10,324 bases of DNA from Paracoccaceae bacterium (lineage in GTDB: Bacteria > Pseudomonadota > Alphaproteobacteria > Rhodobacterales > Rhodobacteraceae): positions 1-10,324 of the forward strand of contig JABSSB010000170.1 in the NCBI GenBank assembly GCA_013214715.1, written 5' to 3'. The position numbers and the translations under genes were made by a program. The notes under the pieces were generated by a model that saw only the letters and a program-made list of their open reading frames with translations, ran no database searches and had not been told where the DNA came from. Positions 1-6,136 of the stretch are shown piece after piece (the first letter of the stretch is position 1; each line of letters starts with the position of its first letter).

Positions 1-121
1 CCGCACCATTCCGTTCCGACGCTTCGCGCAAAAAAGGTCCATCAAAACACCCTCGAAAACCTGCCGAAAATATACAAGCTCAAAACAGATCAGAGAATCC
101 CGTCGTTATGCAGAGGTCTTT
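1..121 (-). mobile_element. IS5-family element copy 1, 5' end only (runs off the left edge)
   Basis: Read on the minus strand, this starts with the terminal sequence AAAGACCTCTGC (121 down to 110), followed by the leader and first codons of the IS5 transposase. Bases 121-73 align with 4560-4608 of copy 2 with four differences. Bases 77-1 align with 4883-4959 with one difference. The 279 bases that separate these blocks in copy 2 are absent here, so copy 1 shows the uninterrupted form of the element. The body-frame codons visible here correspond to FDGPFLREASERIGA of copy 2. In this copy the body frame has no ATG or GTG before TTG at complement 52-50. An ATG lies just upstream in another frame. 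The rest of the element is beyond the window. Confidence 0.85.
110..121 (-). repeat. IS5 copy 1 terminal inverted repeat
   Basis: The 12 bases GCAGAGGTCTTT are identical to the right end of copy 2 (6017-6028) and are the reverse complement of its left end (4560-4571). If the element ends at 120, the next four bases are TTAA, which fits the YTAR-type targets known for IS5-group elements. The partner flank is off the window, so this cannot be confirmed. Confidence 0.75.
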
Positions 122-175
122 TAAATTTGAAAATCAAATTAAATTGCGTAGCCTGTCTTAAGAGATACAAGACGA

Positions 176-193
176 GACCGGACATATCCGGTC
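176..193. repeat. Perfect 7-bp dyad (GACCGGA / TCCGGTC, 4-base loop)
   Basis: GACCGGA at 176-182 and TCCGGTC at 187-193 form a perfect hairpin around CATA. It lies just upstream of the IS3 OrfB remnant. No T-run follows, so it is not a convincing terminator. A second weaker dyad, AATTTGA/TCAAATT, lies at about 124-140 next to the end of IS5 copy 1. The role of either is unknown, and both could be remnants of the decayed IS3 element. Confidence 0.3.
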
Positions 194-215
194 CAAGGCT
201 GGGAGGAGCTGGCGC

Positions 216-377
216 GCGAATGAGAGCCGGTTGGTTGCCGACATGATCGAACTGGCCAGACAATTTGGTCGCTATGGCTATTGTCGGATTGCAGCTTTGC
301 TCAGAGAGGCGGGTTGGTCGGTCAGTGATGGTCGTGTCGAACGGCACTGGCGATGAGAGGGTATCAAGGTTCTGGCA
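216..377 (+). pseudogene. IS3-family OrfB (transposase) N-terminal fragment, decayed
   Basis: In this frame the sequence reads ADMIELARQFGRYGYCRIAA and then LLREAGWSVSDGRVERHWR. That is the recognisable HTH_21 region near the start of IS3-family OrfB proteins (family pattern RYGYRRIAALLR..GW.V...RVER.WRREGLKV). The arginine codon expected after HWR is TGA at 354-356, a probable CGA-to-TGA nonsense change. After it the frame continues with EGIKVLA, as in the family. The DDE catalytic core is missing. Homology ends at about 377, where it meets an OrfA fragment running in the opposite direction. It is certainly non-functional. The family call rests on motif recall, not on a search. Confidence 0.75.
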
Positions 378-533
378 AGATACCCTCACGAAGGCAGAAC
401 TCGGCAATGCTATATTCACCACCCAGGCCGTCCAAGACGATCCTGATTTTCTCTTCGGATGAAAAATTCTTACGGTCGCACGTTTGAAGTCCTTGACGAT
501 CTTCTCGCCAGGGCTTTCCCTTGTCTTTCCCAT
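364..533 (-). pseudogene. IS3-family OrfA (HTH protein) N-terminal fragment, frameshifted
   Basis: It starts at ATG 533 with MGKTRESPGEKIVKDFKRAT, preceded by a good ribosome site (GAGGAG, 8 bases upstream of the ATG). It then loses frame near 472-474. In the shifted frame it continues RKNFSSEEKIRIVLDGLGG and EYSIAEFCLREGILPEP. That matches the start of IS3-family OrfA (VKDIKR.TR..YSAEEKIRIVLEGLRGE.SIAELCRREGI). A single lost base in a run of C explains the shift. The rest of OrfA (LYYRWSKEFLEAGKKRL in intact relatives) is absent, and the frame stops at 364-366. Together with the plus-strand OrfB piece it forms a tail-to-tail junction, so the original element has been rearranged as well as degraded. 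Confidence 0.75.
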
Positions 534-864
534 CGTCCACTCCTCAATGGCTACGATGAGCAACAAACCCTCTCTTAGCAAATCAACCCACTTGGACTCA
601 TAAGTGCCAACGTCAGAAAGACATTTGCATTGCCACTAACCTCAGGGGCCATAGGATACCTATGAGCCATATGCGCTTCGTTCAACAATAAACGACACTG
701 CCTTCCAATACTCGTTTTTCGAACAACTCACATTCTGGTTGACTGAACTTGATGGGTTCCATGCTTATGGCGGTGGCATGGGTGTGCTGGCGGTCGGGTA
801 TAAATTGAGGCATCAACTCCTTACTGACCTCATGTATCAAATCTTTTTCAAATTCGGCCGAGCT
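534..864. other. Region without a recognised gene between IS3 remnants and poxB
   Basis: About 330 bases, visibly AT-richer than the purB side. It should contain the leader or end of the decayed IS3 element near 541-600, but I cannot place an inverted repeat. A small dyad, CATAGG-ATA-CCTATG, lies at 650-664. No T-run follows it, so it is a weak candidate for the poxB terminator. From about 655 an unrecognised open frame runs rightwards on the plus strand to 873 (separate entry). No RNA gene is seen. Confidence 0.4.
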
Positions 865-873
865 CTAGCGTAA
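655..873 (+). other. Unrecognised open frame, possible 3' fragment of a lost gene
   Basis: A frame of 72 codons with no plausible start runs from a TAG at 652-654 to TAA at 871-873 and overlaps the end of poxB tail-to-tail. It contains a glycine-rich hydrophobic stretch (FHAYGGGMGVLAVGYKL) followed by LRHQLLTDLMYQIFFKFGRA. The first in-frame ATG is at 778. Its composition is protein-like, but I do not recognise a family. It may be the tail of a gene cut by the IS3 insertion, or a chance frame. Confidence 0.2.
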
Positions 874-2580
874 GAAATTGTCGCGCAAAAGCGACACTAC
901 TTCACCAGTACGACCGTCGAAGATTGCACGTACTCCAAACATTGCGGTAGACGCAACTTGGCTGATTGCAACCTCGGGCGGCATGACCAGCTCCATCCGG
1001 TTGACTTTGACATCCAGAAGTGCGGGGCCTTCAGCCGCAAGCCAAGCGTTCATTGCGGCTTCTAAATCATCTGCAGACTCGACCCGCCAGCTATCAAGCC
1101 CCACGACCCGTGCAAGCGCGGCAAAATCTGGGTTTTCCAGGTTAGTGAACGAATCTAGCAAGCCTTCGATTCGTTGTTCCATCTCTACGAAGCCAAGCGC
1201 TCCATTATTGAAAATGAGAAGCTTTACCGGCAGGTTTTCTTGCTTAAGCGTTATTAGGTCGCCCATCAACATTGTCATACCGCCGTCGCCGCACATAGCA
1301 ATGACCTGCTGGTCGGGATATGCTGCTGCTGCGCCCATGGCCTGCGGATAGGCACCGGCCATGGTTCCGTGAAGCAGCGAATTTAGGAACCGGCGCGTGC
1401 CATTCGCAGTCAGGTGTCGCAGCATCCAGACCATTGGCGTGCCGCCGTCTGCAGTGAACATCGCGTCAGCGGCGGCCAACCGATCGAGCATATTGGCAAC
1501 GAATTGTGGATGAATGAGCGAAGAGTCCGATTCATTGCCAGCCTTCTGGTAGACTTCAAGATCGTGCGCCCACTGGTCCAGCGCTCGTTTTAGATGTGAG
1601 TGGTCAGATTTTTTATCAACCTTGGGCAGCAACGCGTCGATCGTGTCGCTTACATGCCCCACCAGCGCCATCGACATTGGCGCGCGGCGACCCAGATGCG
1701 TTGGATCGGCGTCGATTTGAATGACGTTCTTCGGTTCAGGATAGTATTGCGTCCAGGCAAAGTCGGTGCCGAAACACAGCACGAGGTCAGCGCGGTCCAT
1801 CGCCTCAACCCCGGCACGATTGCCCAGAATACCGGTCATGCCTACGTTGAAAGAGTTGTTGGGCTCCAGAAATTCTTTGGCGCGGCTGGTGTGAACCATG
1901 GGCGACTTCAGCTTTTCGGCCAGAGCCACGATCTGTCCATGCGCGTTGCGCGCGCCTATCCCAGCATAGATCGTCACCCGGTCTGCTGCATTAATTCGTT
2001 TGGCCAGTTCATCAATTTCATTATTGGAAGGTCTTAGTATCGGTGTCGGGCGATGCACTGACCAGGGATGCGAATCTTCGCACGGCTCAGCGAACATGTC
2101 GCCATTGACTATAACAACTGCCACACCGCGTTTTGTCAGCGCCGCCTGTGCGGCCAATGCGGTTATTCTGCGCGCCTGGTCTGGGTGCGAGATGTATTCG
2201 CAAAAAACTGTATGCTGCTCGTAAATTTTTTTGAGATCCACGGCTTGGGGAAAGTTCAGTCCAGCCTCAGTTCGAGCGATGTCACTGGCGATCAACACCA
2301 CCGGCGCACCATTGCGGTGGCTTTCATATACACCATTGACAAAGTGTAAGCTACCAGGCCCGGCGCTGCCGGCACACAACGTCAGTTCTCCGGTGAAATA
2401 TGCTTCACCCCCCGCGGCAAGAGCGCCGACCTCCTCGTGTCGGACGTGGACCCAGCGCATGTCAGATCTGCGTATCGCATCGCTGAGGTGATTTATCGTA
2501 TCGCCTACGATTCCCCAACAGCGTTTGGCCCCCGCATCTATCACGGTATCAACAACAACTTCGGCTACAGATTGCTTCAT
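865..2580 (-). CDS. poxB: Pyruvate dehydrogenase (quinone) / pyruvate oxidase, PoxB
   Basis: A ThDP- and FAD-dependent peripheral membrane enzyme that oxidises pyruvate to acetate and CO2 and passes electrons to ubiquinone. The 571 residues match E. coli PoxB (572) from end to end. The N-terminal ThDP (Pyr) domain has the cofactor-activating glutamate in RHEE (Glu49). A central FAD-type domain follows. The C-terminal ThDP-binding motif is GDG at 431-433 with NN at 458-459. The last 30 residues, ending VVSLLRDNFLR, align with the amphipathic C-terminal helix that binds lipid and activates PoxB (E. coli ends in NWLR). The start is ATG 2580 with AAAAGGAG upstream. It lies 215 bases downstream of the glutamate-synthase-like gene on the same strand and could be cotranscribed with it. 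There are no frameshifts and all key residues are present. It sits inside the IS-bounded block, so it was probably acquired horizontally. Confidence 0.93.
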   Translation of the reverse strand: MKQSVAEVVVDTVIDAGAKRCWGIVGDTINHLSDAIRRSDMRWVHVRHEEVGALAAGGEAYFTGELTLCAGSAGPGSLHFVNGVYESHRNGAPVVLIASDIARTEAGLNFPQAVDLKKIYEQHTVFCEYISHPDQARRITALAAQAALTKRGVAVVIVNGDMFAEPCEDSHPWSVHRPTPILRPSNNEIDELAKRINAADRVTIYAGIGARNAHGQIVALAEKLKSPMVHTSRAKEFLEPNNSFNVGMTGILGNRAGVEAMDRADLVLCFGTDFAWTQYYPEPKNVIQIDADPTHLGRRAPMSMALVGHVSDTIDALLPKVDKKSDHSHLKRALDQWAHDLEVYQKAGNESDSSLIHPQFVANMLDRLAAADAMFTADGGTPMVWMLRHLTANGTRRFLNSLLHGTMAGAYPQAMGAAAAYPDQQVIAMCGDGGMTMLMGDLITLKQENLPVKLLIFNNGALGFVEMEQRIEGLLDSFTNLENPDFAALARVVGLDSWRVESADDLEAAMNAWLAAEGPALLDVKVNRMELVMPPEVAISQVASTAMFGVRAIFDGRTGEVVSLLRDNFLR

Positions 2581-2628
2581 GGGTTCACGCTCCTTTTGCC
2601 TGGCATATTGGAAGCTGGAGATAGCTCA

Positions 2629-2645
2629 GCAAAGAAAAACTTTGC
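2629..2645. repeat. Small dyad upstream of poxB (GCAAAG-AAAAA-CTTTGC)
   Basis: A perfect 6-bp inverted repeat with a 5-base loop, centred about 57 bases upstream of the poxB start. It could be an operator or part of a leader hairpin in the 215-base gap between the glutamate-synthase-like gene and poxB. I see no strong promoter elements in that gap, so nothing more can be claimed. Confidence 0.25.
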
Positions 2646-2795
2646 ATCGCGCAAGGGTTATTCTCAACAATATATGGATTTGATGCGCAGGTTTTGGCCT
2701 GGTTTGGCGTGGTTATTTGGTGCTCGCCATGGATATACAATCATCGGCATTCCCAGTGTCCTTTCTCCTTCTGCGGACAATGTAGTGGCCCAGTT

Positions 2796-4415
2796 TTAAG
2801 GGGTACGGACAGACCGAGCATCGACAAGGTCAATCGCAGGGCGGAAGCTATCTGCCCGAGCAGCGCGCCACCAGTTGGCATATTCCGTTTCTTCCGGGCT
2901 CTCTAACAAAATCTTTGGCGCAAGAAAGCGATGGATGGTGTCAGCTGGTGCCGCGTTTTCGGGCCCAACACGGTGTATGATGTGGTGCGGTTGTAGATCT
3001 CGCGGATGTTCGAACCCGGCTGCCGCCACAATGTCCGCCAATGCCTCAAGCGTCTTTTCGTGAAACCGGGCAGCGCGTGGTCCTTGTACATCAGGCACCA
3101 GGCCACGCTGACGACCCGCCCATTGCGAAGTAACGCCGGTCGGGCAATTGCCTAAGTTGCATCGCATGGCTTGAATGCAGCCGACAGACATCATGAAAGC
3201 GCGTGCAGCGTTACACCAATCGGCGCCCAATGCCATATTTCGCGCCACACCCATCGCGGAATAGACTTTGCCGCTCGCTGCAAGCCGCACGTGATCTTTC
3301 AGACCAGCGCCGACCAGCGCATTGCGCATCAGAATAAGACCTTCAGTGAGGGGCATACCCACCCAATCCGACAGTTCAAGCGGCGCCGCGCCGGTGCCGC
3401 CTTCGGCACCGTCAACCACGATAAAATCGGGATGAATTCCGGTCTCGAGCATTGCTTTCATGATTGCGAAAGGTTCGTGCGGCTGTCCGATGCAGAGTTT
3501 GATTCCAACTGGCTTACCACCGGACAGATCACGCATTCGTGCTGCAAATTCCAGCATCTCGATCGGCGTGGAAAATGCTGAATGAGTGCGGGGCGACAGG
3601 CAATCCTGATGCGCAGGGACCTTACGGATTTCAGCGATTTCGTCGGTAACTTTGGCCGCCGGCAGCATTCCTCCATGGCCGGGCTTGGCACCCTGACTCA
3701 GCTTTATTTCCGTCATCTTTACAGTGGGGTTCTGCGCTTGTTCGCGGAAAAGCTCAGGATCAAAATTGCCATCTTTGTCGCGCGCACCAAAATATCCCGA
3801 ACCCAGTTCCCAGACCAGATCACCACCATTTTCAAGGTGATAGGGCGAAACACCACCCTCTCCTGTGTCGTGGTAATAGCCGCCGATTTTGGCCCCGAGG
3901 TTCAGTGCCCGAACTGCATTGGCGCTGAGCGCACCAAAGCTCATTGCGGAAACATTCAAAACCGAAGCAGAATAGGGCTGGCTGCACTGATGGTTGCCAA
4001 CATCAACACGTGGCGACAAATCGGGGTTGTTGTCCGGTGCAATCGAATGACCAATCCAATGATAGCTACCTTCTTCTACATCGCGTTCGGTACCAAAAGG
4101 GTGGGTGTTTACTTCGCCACGGGCACGCGACTGAATAAGGTTACGCGCTTCGTAAGGGTAGGGCGTTCCATGTAGATCGTCTTCGACCGCGTAGGCACGA
4201 ATAAATGGTCGTAACCGGTAGCCCAGCCATCGGATCCGGCCTGCAAGCGGAAAGTTGCGTGTGATTGACCACTGGCTCTGGAGATAATCGTACAAACCAA
4301 TGCCAGTGGCTGCAAAAGCGATCAAGGCAACAAGCACCCATCCTTGCGAGAGCGCAAGAAAACCCACCAACACTGAAAGCAATGGTAGAATGGCGCGTAG
4401 CATAAGATCATACAT
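2796..4415 (-). CDS. Membrane-anchored FMN/Fe-S glutamate-synthase-like protein (GltS central-domain family)
   Basis: A 539-residue protein made of the FMN-binding synthase domain of glutamate synthase, without the glutaminase (amidotransferase) domain or the GXGXG domain. Two hydrophobic segments at about 4-22 and 24-43 should anchor it in the membrane. The barrel signatures are SAMSFGALS (156-164), DTGEGGVSPYH (183-193), QGAKPGHGG (241-249) and DGAEGGTGAAP (335-345). Cys413, Cys419 and Cys424 have the C-x5-C-x4-C spacing of the GltS 3Fe-4S cluster, followed by PTGVTSQ. This architecture is that of YerD-like 'FMN-binding glutamate synthase family' proteins. Their physiological reaction is not settled; with no glutaminase domain, ammonia or a partner protein would have to supply nitrogen. 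ATG 4415 has AAGGAG upstream. It is first in a probable two-gene unit with poxB. It looks intact. Confidence 0.88.
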   Translation of the reverse strand: MYDLMLRAILPLLSVLVGFLALSQGWVLVALIAFAATGIGLYDYLQSQWSITRNFPLAGRIRWLGYRLRPFIRAYAVEDDLHGTPYPYEARNLIQSRARGEVNTHPFGTERDVEEGSYHWIGHSIAPDNNPDLSPRVDVGNHQCSQPYSASVLNVSAMSFGALSANAVRALNLGAKIGGYYHDTGEGGVSPYHLENGGDLVWELGSGYFGARDKDGNFDPELFREQAQNPTVKMTEIKLSQGAKPGHGGMLPAAKVTDEIAEIRKVPAHQDCLSPRTHSAFSTPIEMLEFAARMRDLSGGKPVGIKLCIGQPHEPFAIMKAMLETGIHPDFIVVDGAEGGTGAAPLELSDWVGMPLTEGLILMRNALVGAGLKDHVRLAASGKVYSAMGVARNMALGADWCNAARAFMMSVGCIQAMRCNLGNCPTGVTSQWAGRQRGLVPDVQGPRAARFHEKTLEALADIVAAAGFEHPRDLQPHHIIHRVGPENAAPADTIHRFLAPKILLESPEETEYANWWRAARADSFRPAIDLVDARSVRTP

Positions 4416-4559
4416 CAGGTTGCTCCTTAATTCCGCGTATTAGTTGTCGAAAAAACCTAACCAATTGTGGCATGGCACTTTGGTTTGGGTTTAGCTACCT
4501 AAATCAAGGATACGCTGTCTTTCTGCGATCTTACAACCGGCGCATTGGGATATATTTAT

Positions 4560-4571
4560 AAAGACCTCTGC
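4560..4571 (+). repeat. IS5 copy 2 left terminal inverted repeat
   Basis: AAAGACCTCTGC, a perfect inverted match to 6017-6028 and to the end of copy 1 (110-121). Similarity to copy 1 continues inwards for 49 bases, while similarity to the right end stops after 12. Confidence 0.8.
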
Positions 4572-4608
4572 ATAACGACGGGATTCCCTGATTTGTTTGG
4601 AGTTTGTA

Positions 4609-4887
4609 CCCATATTTCCCAAGTAGTTGAGTGATTTGGCTTCGCGGGCTTGGCTTTTCGTGATATATTTCAGTGCGTTATATGGGTTTGGAAGGCTGCA
4701 ATGCTGGATCATCCTACGGGTGCGGGTTTTGAGGGCGGTTTTCGGGTCGATTTTGACCCTCGGGTGCGACTGGAATTTCACGGCTCCTAGATCAGCTCCG
4801 ATGGCGGTTTGCTCCTGATTATGGAGGTGCACGAGACCTTGAGCCTGCATGATCTGGCTGGGCGCTCGTTGCGGGATACGCGTTGTA
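4609..4887 (+). mobile_element. IS1380-family element 5' remnant inserted in the IS5 leader
   Basis: This 279-bp segment is absent from IS5 copy 1. TTGTA occurs at both edges (4604-4608 and 4883-4887) and only once in copy 1 (73-77 on the complement). That is the pattern of an insertion with a 5-bp target duplication, a size known for IS1380-family elements. Its content is the 5' non-coding end of an IS1380 element and the start of its transposase gene. The body and right end of that element have been deleted up to the second TTGTA. The assignment comes from recognising the protein motif; the terminal inverted repeat was not verified. Confidence 0.7.
4701..4882 (+). pseudogene. IS1380-family transposase, N-terminal fragment with amber stop
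   Basis: From ATG 4701 the frame reads MLDHPTGAGFEGG then FRVDFDPRVRLEFHGS, a TAG stop (4788-4790), then ISSDGGLLLIMEVHETLSLH and DLAGRSLRDTR. The pattern FRVDFD.R..LEFHGSK.(S/T)SD.GLL..RELD..LGL is the start of IS1380-family transposases. The TAG stands where that family has lysine, so AAG-to-TAG is the likely change. After DTR the frame passes without a break into the IS5 transposase reading frame. Roughly 60 codons remain of a protein that is normally over 400 residues. It cannot be functional as an IS1380 transposase. Confidence 0.75.
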
Positions 4888-5924
4888 TATTTTCGGCAGG
4901 TTTTCGAGGGTGTTTTGATGGACCTTTTTTGCGCGAAGCGTCGGAACGGATTGGTGCGGACGATGTTCTGGCAAAGATCGATGCGTTGGTGGATTGGCGG
5001 GCCCTTTCTCTGATCCTAAAGCGTGGCTTGGGGCGATCCGGCGACGGTCCGCCGGGTTACGATCCGCTGATTTTGTTCAAGTGCCTGCTGATCGGCCAGT
5101 GGCACGGGCTGAGCGACCCGAAGCTGGAACACGCCTGGAAGGTGCGGTTGGATTTCATGATTTTCTGCGGGCTCGATCTGCATGCGCCAGTACCGGATGA
5201 GACGACCCATTGTCGGTTCCGCAATGCGCTTGTGAAGGGTGGGGTTTATGACGACCTGCTGGTTGAGGTCTGTGCCCAGATCCAGGCGCATGGGCTGAAG
5301 CTGAAGGAAGCAAAGGCGGCGATCATCGACGCCACGCTGGTCGAGAGTGCCGCCCGGCCCCGCACCCATATTGAGGCACCTCAGGATCGGGCTGAGGACG
5401 AGGCGTCCGGTGCGCCAGACGTGCATTTCAGCGCCGATCCGGACGCAAGATGGGTCAAGAAGGGGTCCAAATCCACGCTCGGTTACAAGGCCTTCGCCCG
5501 CGCTGATGAGGAGGGCTTCATCGACAAGGTGCGCGCCACGCCCGCCAACCGCGCCAAGAGCCCGGAGTTCGGGTGTATGATCGAAGGGGCCAGCGCCCGG
5601 CGGGTGCTTGCCGACAAAGCCTATGCCAGCAAGGCCAATCGCGAGAGGCTGCGCGGCAAGCATCGCGACGGGATCATGCGCAAGGCCGCGCGGACCCGCC
5701 CGCTACGCGCCTCCGAGAAGAGGGTCAACAAGCTGATCTCCAAGCGCCGCTTCCGGGTCGAGCAATGCTTCGGCACGATGAAACGCCTTTTCGGCCTGCA
5801 CCGCGCCCGCTATTTCGGGCAGGCCAAAACACACGCCCAACTGGCGATGGCCGCGATCGGGCAGAACCTGCTCAAGGCCGCAAACAAGATCACCTTCAAC
5901 CCGCAAACCCCTGCAATCGTGTAA
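4809..5924 (+). CDS. IS5-family DDE transposase (chimeric N-terminus)
   Basis: The transposase of IS5 copy 2. In the open frame starting at TTG 4809 the DDE residues are Asp174 (IIDATLVES), Asp269 (VLADKAYAS) and Glu318 (RFRVEQCFGTMK), with Lys325 after the usual six-residue gap. TTPAN-like and LFGL-R-RY-G motifs of the IS5 group are also visible (ATPAN at 243-247). The first 25 or so residues are leftover IS1380 sequence (DLAGRSLRDTR), and the native IS5 body begins around FDGPFLREASERIG. Possible starts are TTG 4809, ATG 4821 or the internal TTG 4929. None has a strong ribosome site. The native ATG at 4918 (GAGGG upstream) is in another frame, separated by a T6 run. The body is intact, so the catalytic part could still be made, but how it starts is unclear. 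Confidence 0.88.
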   Translation: MLLIMEVHETLSLHDLAGRSLRDTRCIFSAGFRGCFDGPFLREASERIGADDVLAKIDALVDWRALSLILKRGLGRSGDGPPGYDPLILFKCLLIGQWHGLSDPKLEHAWKVRLDFMIFCGLDLHAPVPDETTHCRFRNALVKGGVYDDLLVEVCAQIQAHGLKLKEAKAAIIDATLVESAARPRTHIEAPQDRAEDEASGAPDVHFSADPDARWVKKGSKSTLGYKAFARADEEGFIDKVRATPANRAKSPEFGCMIEGASARRVLADKAYASKANRERLRGKHRDGIMRKAARTRPLRASEKRVNKLISKRRFRVEQCFGTMKRLFGLHRARYFGQAKTHAQLAMAAIGQNLLKAANKITFNPQTPAIV

Positions 5925-6016
5925 ACCGAAACGACAAAATCAGTATGCCCGCTGAAACAAAAGCGGGGCGAGCGCAATGCGCAAATCAAATCTTCAGCTC
6001 AAAATCACGCCCCCGC

Positions 6017-6028
6017 GCAGAGGTCTTT
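6017..6028 (+). repeat. IS5 copy 2 right terminal inverted repeat
   Basis: GCAGAGGTCTTT, the inverted match of 4560-4571. Host coding sequence resumes directly after it. A small dyad (CCCGCT at 5948-5953, AGCGGG at 5962-5967) lies between the transposase stop and this end and has no T-run. Confidence 0.8.
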
Positions 6029-6136
6029 TTTGACGCAGTGAGCGGATTTGTAGATGGGCATCCGCAATCGGACGACATCACCTGGCTGGCGCTGCGCTAT
6101 CTTGGGGCTCAGGGGGTTAAGACGCCTTGCAGGTGA
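6029..6136 (+). pseudogene. SpoIIE/RsbU-type PP2C phosphatase, C-terminal remnant
   Basis: The first 35 codons after the IS read FDAVSGFVDGHPQSDDIT and then WLALRYLGAQ, ending at TGA 6134-6136. The PQSDDIT segment, with its metal-binding aspartates, and the following hydrophobic strand are the hallmark C-terminus of SpoIIE-domain phosphatases, which dephosphorylate STAS antagonists in partner switches. Everything upstream is replaced by IS5 copy 2. No other part of this gene is visible; the N-terminal part could lie left of copy 1 if the whole block inserted as a unit. It overlaps the end of the kinase gene by 20 bases, tail to tail. The match to this family and its position next to rsbW/rsbV-like genes support each other. 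Confidence 0.75.

Larger units (their letters stand above)
1..6028. mobile_element. Putative IS5-bounded composite element carrying poxB and a glutamate-synthase-like gene
   Basis: Two copies of the same IS5-family element bracket this block in inverted orientation, with their 5' ends pointing inwards. Copy 1 is at 1-121 on the minus strand and copy 2 at 4560-6028 on the plus strand. The 121 visible bases of copy 1 match copy 2 in two blocks with five differences. The cargo between them is IS3 remnants, poxB and a membrane-anchored glutamate-synthase-like gene, and it looks less GC-rich than the purB side. The left outer end and its flank lie outside the window, so the outer target duplication cannot be tested. 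Copy 2 interrupts a phosphatase gene on its right. The block may be a true composite transposon, or two independent IS insertions around a transferred or rearranged segment. Confidence 0.45.
4560..6028 (+). mobile_element. IS5-family element copy 2, complete but carrying an internal IS1380 remnant
   Basis: It is bounded by AAAGACCTCTGC at 4560-4571 and its inverted copy at 6017-6028. Its length is 1469 bp, or 1190 bp after removing the 279-bp insertion defined by comparison with copy 1; the latter is usual for IS5-group elements. It contains one DDE transposase. The four bases outside the left end (TATA or TTAT, depending on the exact boundary) do not match those outside the right end (TTTT), so there is no visible target duplication. 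On the right it cuts a SpoIIE-type phosphatase gene. It is close in sequence to copy 1. Confidence 0.88.

Noticed and set aside
4437..4464. TTGGTT-16-TAATAC on the minus strand upstream of the glutamate-synthase-like gene
   Set aside because: Poor match to the -10 consensus. It is at a sensible distance from the start, but not good enough to list as a promoter.
4491..4850. A 119-codon minus-strand frame across the left end of IS5 copy 2
   Set aside because: It crosses the element boundary and the IS1380 insertion, so it cannot be an old gene. No family resemblance and no ribosome site.
5016..5663. A 215-codon open frame opposite the IS5 transposase
   Set aside because: Shadow of the transposase, whose DDE motifs identify the true frame.
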